DNA from: Actinomycetota bacterium
Lineage (GTDB): Bacteria > Actinomycetota > Acidimicrobiia > Acidimicrobiales > Ilumatobacteraceae
Length of the DNA stretch: 64,000 nucleotides
NCBI GenBank assembly: GCA_009702045.1
Contig: WLIV01000006.1
Coordinates: 1 to 64,000, forward strand
Reading direction: 5' to 3'
Under the pieces are notes generated by a model. That model had not been told where the DNA came from. It did no database searches and saw nothing but the letters and a program-made list of their open reading frames with translations. Of the stretch, positions 8,492-16,808 are shown piece after piece. Made by a program: the position numbers and the translations under genes. Numbering within the stretch: position 1 is the stretch's first letter; each line of letters opens with the position of its first letter.

Positions 8492-9579
8492 GTGACGAAC
8501 TGGAGTCCATCCTCACCGAGAGCTTGCAGCAGCGGGCGCAACAGGTCGGCGTGCGCACGCACGGCTTCGGCGATGTGCGCCGCCGTGTGCGTCGCCACCG
8601 GCAGCGCCAGATGGCCGCCGGCCTGCTGCCCGCCGTCGCCGGCTTCGGCTTCATCGTCACCCGCCAGGTCGCTCACGACCCGCTGAGTCCCGGTGGTGCA
8701 GCCGGATGTGACACCCCGCAAACGACGACGAGCTGGCTGGACGGCACCCCAGGGTCGAGCACCGTGGCCCCACCCCCGTGGACCGGTGAACCTACGACGC
8801 TGCCGATGGATGCCCCTTACGTCACCGACGCCAAGGGCAGGGTGTACTACCTCGATGCCAACGGCAACGTGGTGCTCGACGCCGACGGTAACCCCGTGCC
8901 CGTGTCAGAGCCCGTCGGCACGACGACGACGTACTTCCGCCAGGAGGCGACCACCACAGAGGTCGACGGCTTCGGCAACCCGGTGCCGACGACCTACACG
9001 ACCGACGCCAATGGCTACCCCGCCACCACGATCGCGTACGACCCGCAGCGTGACGGCACCACGACCACCGTCGACCCTCGCGTCGAGTCCACCACCGGCA
9101 ACGTGATGGAGACCTCGACCACGATCGCGTGTGAGGTCCCGACCACTGATCCACTCGCCACGGGTCCGGCCGACACGACGCCCGCCGCAGTGGGTGACAG
9201 CACGACCTCCAGCCCGACGCTCACCGAGAACCAGGACTATTCGTTCGTCGTGTTCGTCAACGCCAGCACGGTCAATGATGCGGGGGCGCTGTACGCCGCA
9301 GGTTTGGCAGGTTCGAAGTACACGCCATTGCATGCACCAGTTTCGATGACGGTGCAGACCAGCTACGTGATGGCGGCCGTCGGCTCTGAGTCCGCAGCGC
9401 AATCGATCGCCCGCACGCTGGGTATCGCCGACGTGCGAACCGGCATCGACACGTCGGTGGTTTCCGGTAAGGACCTGTCCGGCATCACGGTCGTTGTCGT
9501 GATCGGCGAGAACCACGCGAGCGCTCTGACGTCTCCCACCACGACGGCACCCCAGTCGATTACCAGCAGCGCCGGCTGA
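8488..9579 (+). CDS. Membrane protein, probable anti-sigma factor with LytR_C-like extracellular domain
   Basis: The 363-residue product starts in the ATGA overlap with the sigma gene. Residues 1-40 are cytoplasmic and Arg-rich. A membrane segment lies at about 42-60 (MAAGLLPAVAGFGFIVTRQ). The outside part is Thr/Pro-rich with DANGN/DADGN/DANGY repeats. The C-terminus (about 250-345, from SFVVFVNASTVNDAGALYAAG to VVVVIGE) resembles the LytR C-terminal domain found on cell-envelope proteins. Position and topology argue for an anti-sigma factor, but I see no zinc (HxxxCxxC) anti-sigma motif, so that role is inferred from context only. Confidence 0.6.
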   Translation: MSDELESILTESLQQRAQQVGVRTHGFGDVRRRVRRHRQRQMAAGLLPAVAGFGFIVTRQVAHDPLSPGGAAGCDTPQTTTSWLDGTPGSSTVAPPPWTGEPTTLPMDAPYVTDAKGRVYYLDANGNVVLDADGNPVPVSEPVGTTTTYFRQEATTTEVDGFGNPVPTTYTTDANGYPATTIAYDPQRDGTTTTVDPRVESTTGNVMETSTTIACEVPTTDPLATGPADTTPAAVGDSTTSSPTLTENQDYSFVVFVNASTVNDAGALYAAGLAGSKYTPLHAPVSMTVQTSYVMAAVGSESAAQSIARTLGIADVRTGIDTSVVSGKDLSGITVVVVIGENHASALTSPTTTAPQSITSSAG

Positions 9580-9593
9580 CCCGCGGTCGCACT

Positions 9594-9700
9594 TTCGAGT
9601 GGCACATCGCGCCCATGGCGCGACGTGCCACTCGGGCGCGCCCGTGGCACTCGGGCCGGCGTCCACCCACTCGCACTGGTGGGCAGGCACTCGCACTTCG
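9594..9700. repeat. Family A palindromic repeat, copy 2
   Basis: The copy begins 15 bp after the anti-sigma gene stop. It contains ttcgagtggcac, the inverted centre cgcgcccatggcgcg, gtgccactcgggcg, gtggcactcgggccgg and ggcactcgcactt. It has the same CGAGTGCCA/TGGCACTCG words as the other copies but a different centre. Confidence 0.7.
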
Positions 9701-9927
9701 GAAGCGAGGGAAATCGCGGAGAATGGTCACGCTGAGCGCGACGGCCGCCACCCAAAATCGGAGGGTGGCGTCGATGCGCGCGGCTTCACGCGAAACACCC
9801 GCTCAGAACTATTCCGAAATCCCCCCTTGCGCGAAGGGGTTGTGGTAGGCGAGAATAACAACCATGTAATTACAGGGGTGTCGAGTGACACCCCAGCAAG
9901 GCCTGACGAGCAGGGGGGCCACATCGC
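9701..9927. promoter_or_regulatory. Leader of the first whiB gene with two hairpins
   Basis: This 227-bp stretch has no gene. Two hairpins are visible: cccctt/aagggg around 9824-9840 and ggggtgtc-gagt-gacacccc at 9875-9894. A GAGCAGGGGGG run about 10 bp before the whiB ATG may be the ribosome binding site. The hairpins lie close to the start and could affect translation or be operator sites. No known riboswitch is recognisable. Confidence 0.4.
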
Positions 9928-10194
9928 ATGCACATCGAACTCACATCCGAAATCAAAGGCAACTGGCAGGATCAGGCAAACTGCCTCGGCGTTGACCCCG
10001 ACCTCTTCTTCCCCGAACGCGGTGCATCCACCCGCGAGGCGAAGGAAGTGTGTCGTGGCTGCGTCGTGCGCAACGACTGTCTGGAATACGCACTCGTCAA
10101 CGGCGAGAAGTTTGGTATCTGGGGAGGGCTGTCCGAGCGCGAGCGTCGCCGCTTGCGCCGTCAGCGTGCCCAGGCCAACCGCAAGGTCGGCTGA
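9928..10194 (+). CDS. WhiB-family iron-sulfur transcription regulator
   Basis: An 88-residue WhiB protein. The four cluster-binding cysteines are Cys19, Cys42, Cys45 and Cys51 (CxxC within CRGC), followed by the turn GIWGG and a basic tail ERRRLRRQRAQ for DNA contact. WhiB proteins bind a 4Fe-4S cluster, contact the primary sigma factor and control division, redox or antibiotic genes in actinobacteria. The exact subfamily cannot be fixed by eye. A second WhiB lies convergently about 400 bp away on the other strand, with tatA between them. Confidence 0.9.
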   Translation: MHIELTSEIKGNWQDQANCLGVDPDLFFPERGASTREAKEVCRGCVVRNDCLEYALVNGEKFGIWGGLSERERRRLRRQRAQANRKVG

Positions 10195-10250
10195 AGCTGG
10201 ACTGAACGTCCGACTGCCGCACGCCAGCCCGACCTGATAGCGTCCCTGCA

Positions 10251-10478
10251 ATGCTGCTGATGCTCGATCCGCCTGAAATCGTCCTCATCCTCGTCGTTGT
10301 CCTCGTGCTGTTCGGTGGCTCGCAGCTGCCGAAGCTAGCGAAGAACCTGGGCAAGGCGCAGAAGGAATTCAAGGAAGGTCTGGCCGACGGTCAGAAGGAA
10401 GCGACGAAGGCCGCCGAGGCCAAGAAGGCCGAGAAGGCCGAGAAGGCCGAGAAGGCCGAGACCTCCGACGAGGCCTGA
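10251..10478 (+). CDS. tatA: Sec-independent protein translocase subunit TatA
   Basis: A 75-residue TatA: one N-terminal membrane helix (PPEIVLILVVVLVLFG), the hinge GGSQLPKLAKNLGKAQKEFKE that forms the amphipathic helix, then a charged tail. The tail carries repeated KAE triplets from a 9-bp DNA repeat (gagaaggcc, four in a row). TatA oligomers form the pore for folded, twin-arginine substrates. No tatB or tatC is in the window. Just upstream, at 10191-10207, TTCAG words spaced 11 bp apart (minus strand) overlap the whiB stop. They may be chance. Confidence 0.9.
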   Translation: MLLMLDPPEIVLILVVVLVLFGGSQLPKLAKNLGKAQKEFKEGLADGQKEATKAAEAKKAEKAEKAEKAETSDEA

Positions 10479-10487
10479 TTGAGCGGG

Positions 10488-10511
10488 TTTGATCAGCACG
10501 CGCTGATCAAA
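10488..10511 (+). terminator. Hairpin after tatA
   Basis: A perfect 10-bp inverted repeat, tttgatcagc and gctgatcaaa, with a 4-nt loop begins 9 bp after the tatA stop. It lacks a long T run, as is common in high-GC genomes, but position and stem fit a terminator. Confidence 0.6.
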
Positions 10512-10527
10512 ACAGTTCCGAACGCGA

Positions 10528-10562
10528 CACGACGCCGGCGCCCTTGGGCCACCGGCGTCGTG
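10528..10562. terminator. Bidirectional hairpin between tatA and the second whiB
   Basis: An 11-bp stem, cacgacgccgg and ccggcgtcgtg, with a 13-nt loop lies 20 bp past the stop of the minus-strand whiB gene. It could end that transcript and back up the tatA hairpin. Confidence 0.55.
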
Positions 10563-10582
10563 CACGTTTTCGATGCAGGTGT

Positions 10583-10855
10583 CTAGCGGGCAGAAACCTC
10601 GACGCGGCGACGCTTCAGAATGCGACGGCGCTCACGTTCGCTGCACCCACCCCACACACCGTGCTCGATGCGTTGGTCGAGGGCGTACTCCAGACATGTG
10701 TCGAGCACCGGGCATCCGCTGCAGATCTTCCGAGCCCGGTCGACGCCGACCCCATCACTGGGGAAGAACGTTGCCGGCGGATAGTTACGGCAGTTGCCGA
10801 GGTTCATCCACGCTGAGGTGGAGTCGCTGTCAGCCGAGGGGGAAATGGATTGCAT
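10583..10855 (-). CDS. WhiB-family iron-sulfur transcription regulator (second copy)
   Basis: A 90-residue WhiB protein with cysteines at about 22, 45, 48 and 54, the turn GVWGG and the basic tail ERRRILKRRR. I use the ATG at 10855 because it follows AAGGAGAGG at good spacing. An upstream in-frame start at 10891 would add 12 residues that are not WhiB-like. The leader contains a small hairpin (gtgaaacccccc/ggggggtttcac type) around the upstream start. It points toward the first whiB and tatA, so the three genes form a convergent cluster but not an operon. Confidence 0.88.
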   Translation of the reverse strand: MQSISPSADSDSTSAWMNLGNCRNYPPATFFPSDGVGVDRARKICSGCPVLDTCLEYALDQRIEHGVWGGCSERERRRILKRRRVEVSAR

Positions 10856-11188
10856 GCGCCTCTCCTTCTTGGCCGTGAAGGGGGGTTTCACGGCTTATTG
10901 GTGCGCCCGCACATAGCCCTGCGACTCGTGTGACACACCGCGTTCACTGGGTTTGACGTTCCAGCGGGCGATGTGGTTCCTGAATCAATAGTGGGTCTAG
11001 CACGGGCGGCAGGCCCGATGAACCCATTGTGACCCATGCCCCACGGCACTGGCTGAAGCTCAGCTGAAGCGGCGAGCTGCCCGCTGAAGCCCCGCTGAAG
11101 GCCCGATGTGCCCGTCACGGTGCGCAGATGCGCCGCTAGACTCCTTGAGCCGTCGCCCGACAGGGCTCCACACCGGCAGGAGAGCGTC
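10856..11188. promoter_or_regulatory. Intergenic region with 11-bp-spaced GCTGAAG repeats (Pho-box-like) upstream of the ppk genes
   Basis: No gene is seen here. GCTGAAG occurs at 11052, 11063, 11083 and 11094, two pairs each spaced 11 bp. Read on the minus strand this is CTTCAGC-N4-CTTCAGC twice. PhoP/RegX3-type regulators bind 7-bp words spaced 4 bp apart (GTTCACC-type), and such a box is seen at pstS in this window. The word differs at two positions from GTTCACC, so regulation of the following ppk unit by phosphate is a proposal only. Confidence 0.45.
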
Positions 11189-11449
11189 ATGACCGACATC
11201 GCCATCGAGTCGCCGCGGGCTCACGCCCGCATCGTGTACCTCGGGCCCGTGTCGCCCCACTGGGAGATCTACTTCGACCACGGCGACCGCACCGTGATCG
11301 AAGAGTTCCGCGCCCGTGCGCTGGCCCGTCTGGTGCTGCTGCCGCGTGACGACCCGCAGTTCCGTCGCAACCGCGAACGCATCGTGCGCGATGCCGAGCG
11401 CGAGCGCATCAGTTTGGAATGGGACCTCGGCCTGGCCGAGGCCGGCTGA
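11189..11449 (+). CDS. Small conserved-looking protein of unknown function upstream of ppk
   Basis: An 86-residue soluble protein, acidic and basic in alternation, with VSPHWEIYFDHGDRTVIEEFRARALARLVLLPRDDPQFRRNRERIV. I do not recognise the family. The ATG at 11189 follows a GGCAGGAGAG ribosome binding site. It ends 9 bp before ppk, so the two genes very likely share a transcript. A role in polyphosphate metabolism is only suggested by position. Confidence 0.65.
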   Translation: MTDIAIESPRAHARIVYLGPVSPHWEIYFDHGDRTVIEEFRARALARLVLLPRDDPQFRRNRERIVRDAERERISLEWDLGLAEAG

Positions 11450-11458
11450 CACAGCCAC

Positions 11459-13501
11459 ATGTCACGGCGGCTCGTCAACCGTGAGCTGAGTTGGCTGGCG
11501 TTCAATCGACGAGTTTTGTCGCTGGCCGAGGAGCGCGGCATCCCCGTGCTCGAGCGGTTGAAGTTCACCGCGATCTGCTCGGCCAACCTCGACGAATTCT
11601 TTCAGGTGCGCGTTGCCGCGCTCAAAGATCAGGTGGCCGCTGGCTTCACCCACCCGGCGCCCGATGGTCTCAGCCCGCAGGTGCAACTGCATGAGATTGC
11701 CGAGGCCGCGGATCGATTCGTCGTCGATCAGGAGTCCGTGCTCGACCGACTGCTGGTGGAACTCAACGGCCATGGTGTGCGGTTGGTCGACTGGAAGTCG
11801 CTCAGCCTGACCGACCATTCATATCTGGTGCGCCTGTTCGACGAACGTATCTTCCCGGTGCTCACCCCACTGGCGGTCGATCCTGCGCACCCGTTCCCCT
11901 ACATCTCCAACCTGGCACTCAACCTGGCGGCAATGGTCAGCGACCCCGACACGGGCGAGCGCCGCTTTGCCCGCGTGAAGGTACCCAATCTGCTGCCGCG
12001 CCTGATCGCGTTGCCCGACGGTGAGCGGTTCGTGCCCGTCGAGCAGATCATCGCCGCGCAGTTGCACACGTTGTTCAACGGAATGGTCGTGGAAGAACAC
12101 GCCGTCTTCCGTGTCACGCGCAACGCCGACCTCACGCTGGAAGAGGAAGAGGCCGACGATCTGCTGGCGGCAGTGGAGATGGAGCTGCGTCGGCGCCGCT
12201 TCGGTCGCGCCGTGCGCCTGGAAGTGCAGCAGGGCATCAGCCCGGAGATGCTGGATCTGCTGGTGCGTGAGCTCGACCTGGCCCACGCCGACGTGACGGT
12301 GCACCGCAATGCACTCGACCTGACGTGCTTGTTCCAGCTCCACGCGCTCGACCTGCCGGAGTTGAAGGACGAAGCCTGGCCACCGATGACGGCAGGCCGC
12401 ATCTTGCGCGCCGAGGGTCAGGATCGCAGCATCTTCTCCGTCATCCGCGAGCGGGCGCTGATGGTGCACCATCCGTACGAGAGCTTCGCCAGCAGCGTCG
12501 AGAACTTCATCGCGCAGGCGGCCGACGACCCGAAGGTGCAGAGCATCAAGATGACGCTCTACCGCGCTGGCGGCGACAGCCCCATCGCTCGCAGCCTGAT
12601 GCGGGCCGCCGAACGCGGTGTGCAGGTGGCCGTCCTGGTGGAGTTGAAGGCTCGTTTCGACGAGGCCACCAATGTTGGCTGGGCCAAGGCACTGGAACGC
12701 TCCGGCGTCCACGTGGTGTACGGCCTGGTGGGCCTCAAGACGCACGCCAAGTGTGTACTCGTGGTGCGCAACGACGACGATGGCCTGCGCCGCTACTGCC
12801 ACATCGGCACGGGCAACTACAACTCGAAGACGGCCCGCACCTACGAGGACGTGGGCTTTCTGACGTGCGACCAGTCGGTCGGCGCTGACGTCACCAGCTT
12901 GTTCAACCACCTCACCGGTTACAGCCGTGCGGTCGAGTTCCAGTCGCTGCTGGTGGCGCCGAACGATCTGCGCACCCAGTTGCTCGACCTGATCGAGAAC
13001 GAGACCCAGTTCGGCGCCGAAGGACGCATCGTCGCCAAGCTGAACTCGATTGCCGACGAGGAGATGATCGACGCGCTCTACCGAGCCAGCAGTGCTGGGG
13101 TGAAGGTCGAACTGCTGATCCGTGGGTTGTGCTGTCTGAAGCCAGGTGTGCCGGGCCTCAGCGAGAACATCACCGTGCGCAGCATCCTTGGCCGCTACCT
13201 GGAGCATTCGCGTATTGTTCGCTTCGAGCATGGAGAGGGCGACGTACCGCTGTTCCTCATCGGCAGCGCCGACTGGATGGGCCGTAACCTCGATCGTCGT
13301 ATCGAGGTGCTCGTGCCCGTGGTGCACCCCAAACACCGTGCGTGGCTCGATCAGGTGATCGAGTTCGATCTCGCCGACGACATCGTGCGCCACGAGTTGG
13401 ACGCAGATGGCGTGTGGCATCGGGTGGGACCGGAGTCGTTCGACGATGGCGACGCGCAGTCTCGGTTGTACCAGTGGGTGAACGAGCGCCAACGGGCGTA
13501 G
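11459..13501 (+). CDS. ppk: Polyphosphate kinase 1
   Basis: A 680-residue PPK1, normal in length. It begins with the family N-terminus NRELSWLAFNRRVL and SANLDEFFQVRV. The catalytic half shows LVELKARFDEATN, the phosphohistidine motif in LKTHAKCVLV (His near residue 428), and GTGNYNSKTARTYEDVG. It reversibly transfers the gamma phosphate of ATP to polyphosphate. Its place between Pho-like repeats and the pst operon ties it to phosphate storage and starvation response. Confidence 0.95.
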   Translation: MSRRLVNRELSWLAFNRRVLSLAEERGIPVLERLKFTAICSANLDEFFQVRVAALKDQVAAGFTHPAPDGLSPQVQLHEIAEAADRFVVDQESVLDRLLVELNGHGVRLVDWKSLSLTDHSYLVRLFDERIFPVLTPLAVDPAHPFPYISNLALNLAAMVSDPDTGERRFARVKVPNLLPRLIALPDGERFVPVEQIIAAQLHTLFNGMVVEEHAVFRVTRNADLTLEEEEADDLLAAVEMELRRRRFGRAVRLEVQQGISPEMLDLLVRELDLAHADVTVHRNALDLTCLFQLHALDLPELKDEAWPPMTAGRILRAEGQDRSIFSVIRERALMVHHPYESFASSVENFIAQAADDPKVQSIKMTLYRAGGDSPIARSLMRAAERGVQVAVLVELKARFDEATNVGWAKALERSGVHVVYGLVGLKTHAKCVLVVRNDDDGLRRYCHIGTGNYNSKTARTYEDVGFLTCDQSVGADVTSLFNHLTGYSRAVEFQSLLVAPNDLRTQLLDLIENETQFGAEGRIVAKLNSIADEEMIDALYRASSAGVKVELLIRGLCCLKPGVPGLSENITVRSILGRYLEHSRIVRFEHGEGDVPLFLIGSADWMGRNLDRRIEVLVPVVHPKHRAWLDQVIEFDLADDIVRHELDADGVWHRVGPESFDDGDAQSRLYQWVNERQRA

Positions 13502-13530
13502 ACCCATGATGAGTAGGGGCGGCGTCGCGA

Positions 13531-13563
13531 GTTCTGTCGCTGTTCACTTGTCGTTCACCTGAT
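13531..13563 (+). promoter_or_regulatory. Pho box upstream of pstS (three 11-bp direct-repeat units)
   Basis: Three consecutive 11-bp units, gttctgtcgct, gttcacttgtc and gttcacctgat, match the GTTCAC-type direct repeats bound by PhoP/RegX3-class regulators in actinobacteria. The last two units match best. The box ends 71 bp before the pstS start, a normal place for activation. The cognate regulator is probably the one encoded at 19441. Confidence 0.75.
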
Positions 13564-13634
13564 CACGGGAAGCGCGTCACGTTGGTTGTTTACCGTCTGT
13601 ACACGTTGACACCCCAACAACAGGAGAACAACAC

Positions 13635-14753
13635 GTGAACACCAACAAGCGGCGATTCGTACTCGCCAGTCTCGTTTCCCTCTCGATCGTTGCAGTGGCC
13701 TGCAGCGACGACAAGACGGCAGAGACGACCACCACACCCGCAGCCTCGTCGACCGACGCTCCCGTCGTCACCGAGGCCCCGATGAAGCTCGAGGCCACCC
13801 TCGATGCCTCCGGCGCCACCTTCCCCAAGACGTACTACGAAGAGGCCATCGCCGCCTTCACCGACGCCAACAGCGGCGTCACGATCAACTACGCCGGCGG
13901 CGGCTCCGGTAAGGGACGTCAGGACCTGGCCGACGGCATCGTCGCCTTCGCCGGTACCGACGGCACCATCAAGGACGCCGACATCGCCGGTTACAAGGGC
14001 GGCGAAGTGCTGTACTTCCCGACCGTCGTTGCCCCCATCACGGTGAGCTACAACCTCAGCGGCGTTGACGGTCTGCAGCTCAGCCCGACCACGATCGCCA
14101 AGATCTTCCAGCGTCAGATCACCAAGTGGAACGACGCGGCCATCGCCGCCGAGAACTCCGGCGTGACCCTGCCCGACACGGCGATCACCGTCGTGCACCG
14201 CAGCGACTCGAGCGGCACCACCGGCAACTTCACCAAGTTCCTGGAGAAGTCGGTCGGCAAGGACAAGGGCGCCATCTGGACGCTCGGCACCGACTCCACC
14301 GTGCAGTGGGCTGCTGACACCCAGGCCGGTGAGGGCAACGCTGGCGTGGCCCAGATCGTGAAGAGCACCGACGGCGCCATCGGCTACGTCGACTTCTCGG
14401 ATGCCACCGACGGTGGCCTGCAGATGGCCGCCATCGAGAACGCCGCTGGCAAGTTCGTCGCCCCGTCGCTCGAGGGTGCCTCGGCTGCTGCCGCAGGAGC
14501 CAAGATCGCCGACAACCTGACCTACAGCGCCATCTGGGCCGACGGCGACGCCGCGTACCCGATCACTGCTCAGACGTGGATCATTGCCTACAAGGTGCAG
14601 ACCGATGCCGCCAAGGGCGAAGCCCTCAAGGCGTTCCTGAAGTTCATCCTCACCGATGGCCAGACCCTCGCCCCGACGGTGAACTATGCACCGTTGTCGG
14701 CCGACCTGGCCGCCAAGGCCCTTGCTCAGCTCGACATGCTGCAGATCGGCTGA
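13635..14753 (+). CDS. pstS: Phosphate-binding lipoprotein PstS
   Basis: A 372-residue periplasmic-type binding protein. The signal peptide ends in SIVAVAC, so Cys23 is the likely lipid-anchored residue, followed by a Thr/Ala linker. The mature part starts LEATLDASGATFPKTYYEEAI, and shows NYAGGGSGKGRQDL, FAGTDG and RSDSSGTTGNF, which are the phosphate-contacting segments of PstS. The GTG start at 13635 follows CAGGAGAAC. It captures phosphate outside the membrane for PstCAB. A strong hairpin after the stop suggests that pstS transcript levels exceed those of the rest of the operon. Confidence 0.95.
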   Translation: MNTNKRRFVLASLVSLSIVAVACSDDKTAETTTTPAASSTDAPVVTEAPMKLEATLDASGATFPKTYYEEAIAAFTDANSGVTINYAGGGSGKGRQDLADGIVAFAGTDGTIKDADIAGYKGGEVLYFPTVVAPITVSYNLSGVDGLQLSPTTIAKIFQRQITKWNDAAIAAENSGVTLPDTAITVVHRSDSSGTTGNFTKFLEKSVGKDKGAIWTLGTDSTVQWAADTQAGEGNAGVAQIVKSTDGAIGYVDFSDATDGGLQMAAIENAAGKFVAPSLEGASAAAAGAKIADNLTYSAIWADGDAAYPITAQTWIIAYKVQTDAAKGEALKAFLKFILTDGQTLAPTVNYAPLSADLAAKALAQLDMLQIG

Positions 14754-14778
14754 ACGAAGACATCCTGACAGCGTGGGG

Positions 14779-14809
14779 CGGGTGGCCGGGCGTAACGCCT
14801 GGCCACCCG
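14779..14809 (+). terminator. Hairpin between pstS and pstC
   Basis: A stem of cgggtggcc-gggcg and cgcct-ggccacccg around a taa loop follows the pstS stop by 25 bp. It may act as a partial terminator or a 3' stabiliser that keeps pstS mRNA more abundant than the downstream genes. Confidence 0.6.
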
Positions 14810-14843
14810 TCCTGTACTGTGCTCACGAGGGCTCCACGAACCC

Positions 14844-15857
14844 ATGACAGCGATCAACACTTCCCCGCCTTCTCCGGCCATGTCGTCGGCGAACAGCACC
14901 GACATCGCCACCCTCGAGCGCGGCTTGCACGCCTCGGGTGGAAGCGCCGACCGGGCGTTCAGGTCCACTGCGTACCTCGCCGGTGGGCTCGTGTTGCTGG
15001 TGCTCGGCCTCGTCACCTACACGATGGTGAATCGCAGCACCGATGCATGGTCGCACATGGGGCTCGACTTCTTCACCAGCCGCACCTGGAATCCGCCCGA
15101 GCAGTTCTACGGCATCCTGTCGTACGTCTTCGGCACGGTCTACACGGCATGTATTGCGCTGGCGATCTCCGTGCCGCTCAGCCTGGGCATTGCGCTGTTC
15201 ATCACTCAGGTAGCGCCTCGCTGGCTGCAGCGCACCATGACCTATGTGATCGACCTACTGGCCGTCGTGCCGTCGGTCGTGTTCGGGTTGTGGGGTGTGC
15301 TGGTGCTCTCGGTGCACATCAAAGGTTTCTACAAGTGGATGTCGTCCACGTTCGACGGTGTCCCGGTCCTTGGCTCGGTGTTCGGTCCGAACCCGCAAGG
15401 TCGCTCGTTCTTCACTGCCGGAATCATCCTTGCAGTGATGATCACGCCGATCATCGTGTCGCTCTCGCGTGAGGTCATTCAGACCACTCCGCAGAACGAG
15501 AAGGAAGCTGCCCTGGCCCTCGGAGCCACCCGCTGGGAGATGATCCGTGGGGCGGTGCTGCCGCACTCCAAGGGCGGACTCGTCGGTGCGGTCATGCTCG
15601 GTCTCGGACGGGCGATGGGCGAGACGATTGCCGTCGCCCTCGTCATCGGTAGCGCAACCGGCCGCATCGGGCTGAACGTGTTTGCCGGTGGCAACTCGAT
15701 GCCGGCGGTTATCACCGCCGAATGGGGTGAGGCCGACGCACTCAAGAAGTCGGCGCTGATCGCAATGGCTGTCACGCTGTTCGTGATGACGATCCTGGTG
15801 AACGTCATCGCCACCACAGTCGTCAATCGCTCGATGAAGAAGACGAGGGGCGTATGA
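14844..15857 (+). CDS. pstC: Phosphate ABC transporter permease PstC
   Basis: A 337-residue inner-membrane permease with about six helices. The first helix (about 47-66) follows a polar N-terminal part. The cytoplasmic EAA loop that docks the ATPase reads EKEAALALGATRWEMIRGAVLPHSKGG at about 215-240. It pairs with PstA to form the phosphate channel. Its stop overlaps the pstA start (ATGA), so the two are translationally coupled. Confidence 0.94.
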   Translation: MTAINTSPPSPAMSSANSTDIATLERGLHASGGSADRAFRSTAYLAGGLVLLVLGLVTYTMVNRSTDAWSHMGLDFFTSRTWNPPEQFYGILSYVFGTVYTACIALAISVPLSLGIALFITQVAPRWLQRTMTYVIDLLAVVPSVVFGLWGVLVLSVHIKGFYKWMSSTFDGVPVLGSVFGPNPQGRSFFTAGIILAVMITPIIVSLSREVIQTTPQNEKEAALALGATRWEMIRGAVLPHSKGGLVGAVMLGLGRAMGETIAVALVIGSATGRIGLNVFAGGNSMPAVITAEWGEADALKKSALIAMAVTLFVMTILVNVIATTVVNRSMKKTRGV

Positions 15858-16765
15858 GCGTCGCTGTCGACCAGTTCGACACCGAGCACCTGGCGATCGA
15901 CCTGCGCACCAAGCGTTCATGGCGGTCGATCAAGAGCCACGTCATGGTGTCGCTGATGTTCCTCGCGTTCATCGTCATTCTGATCCCGCTGATCGCCGTC
16001 ATCGGAACGGTGGTGTCCAAGGGTGCCGGCATTGTGTTCCGCGACTTCCCGGCGTGGTTCACCAAAGGCATTCCCGGACGCACACGCGTGGTGGGCCCGG
16101 GTATGGGCCCGGCCATCATCGGCACGTTGGTGATCACCGGTGCAGCGTCGCTGCTGGCGATTCCACTGGGCATCCTCGGTGCGGTCTACTTGCACGAGTA
16201 CGGACGCCAGAGCAAGCCAGCGAAGGTAGTGCGTTTCCTCGCCAACGTGATGACGGGTGTGCCCAGCATCGTGATGGGTCTGTTCGTCTACGTGGTCTTC
16301 ACGCTGAGGTTCGGACTGTCTGGCGTAGGTGGCTCGCTGGCGCTCGCGTGTTTGATGCTGCCAGTGGTCATTCGCTCCACGGAAGAGATGCTGCGGCTCG
16401 TTCCCGATGACTTGCGCGAAGCCAGCTATGCGCTCGGGACACGCAAGGGGCGCACGGTGCTCACCATCGTGCTGCCCTCGGCGTTGCCCGGCGTCGTCAG
16501 CGGATGCCTGCTTGCAGTAGCACGCGCCGCCGGCGAGACAGCACCGCTGCTGTTCACGATCGGCCTGATCACGAAGAAGGCCAACCTGAACATCTTCAGC
16601 GGGGCCAACACCACCCTCTCGGCACAGATCTTCCGCAATGCAGGGGAAGTACTGCCCGGCCCTCAAGAGCGCGGGTGGGGCGCCGCCTTCACGCTCGTCG
16701 CCATCGCATTCCTCTTCACGATCATCGCCCGACTGGTCACCAGCGCCTACCAGAAGCGGCGCTGA
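15854..16765 (+). CDS. pstA: Phosphate ABC transporter permease PstA
   Basis: A 303-residue permease with a first helix at about 30-50 and the EAA loop [30 protein letters not shown]. It is the second channel subunit of the Pst importer. The start lies in the ATGA overlap with pstC. The gene is followed closely by pstB. Confidence 0.94.
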   Translation: MSVAVDQFDTEHLAIDLRTKRSWRSIKSHVMVSLMFLAFIVILIPLIAVIGTVVSKGAGIVFRDFPAWFTKGIPGRTRVVGPGMGPAIIGTLVITGAASLLAIPLGILGAVYLHEYGRQSKPAKVVRFLANVMTGVPSIVMGLFVYVVFTLRFGLSGVGGSLALACLMLPVVIRSTEEMLRLVPDDLREASYALGTRKGRTVLTIVLPSALPGVVSGCLLAVARAAGETAPLLFTIGLITKKANLNIFSGANTTLSAQIFRNAGEVLPGPQERGWGAAFTLVAIAFLFTIIARLVTSAYQKRR

Positions 16766-16808
16766 GATGGCTACGTCAAACAACATCGCATCCACCCAGG
16801 AGGCCCAG

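Noticed and set aside
11819-13507. Long open frame (562 codons) on the minus strand
   Set aside because: It is fully antisense to polyphosphate kinase, and its His/Val/Gln-rich product is typical of a high-GC shadow frame.
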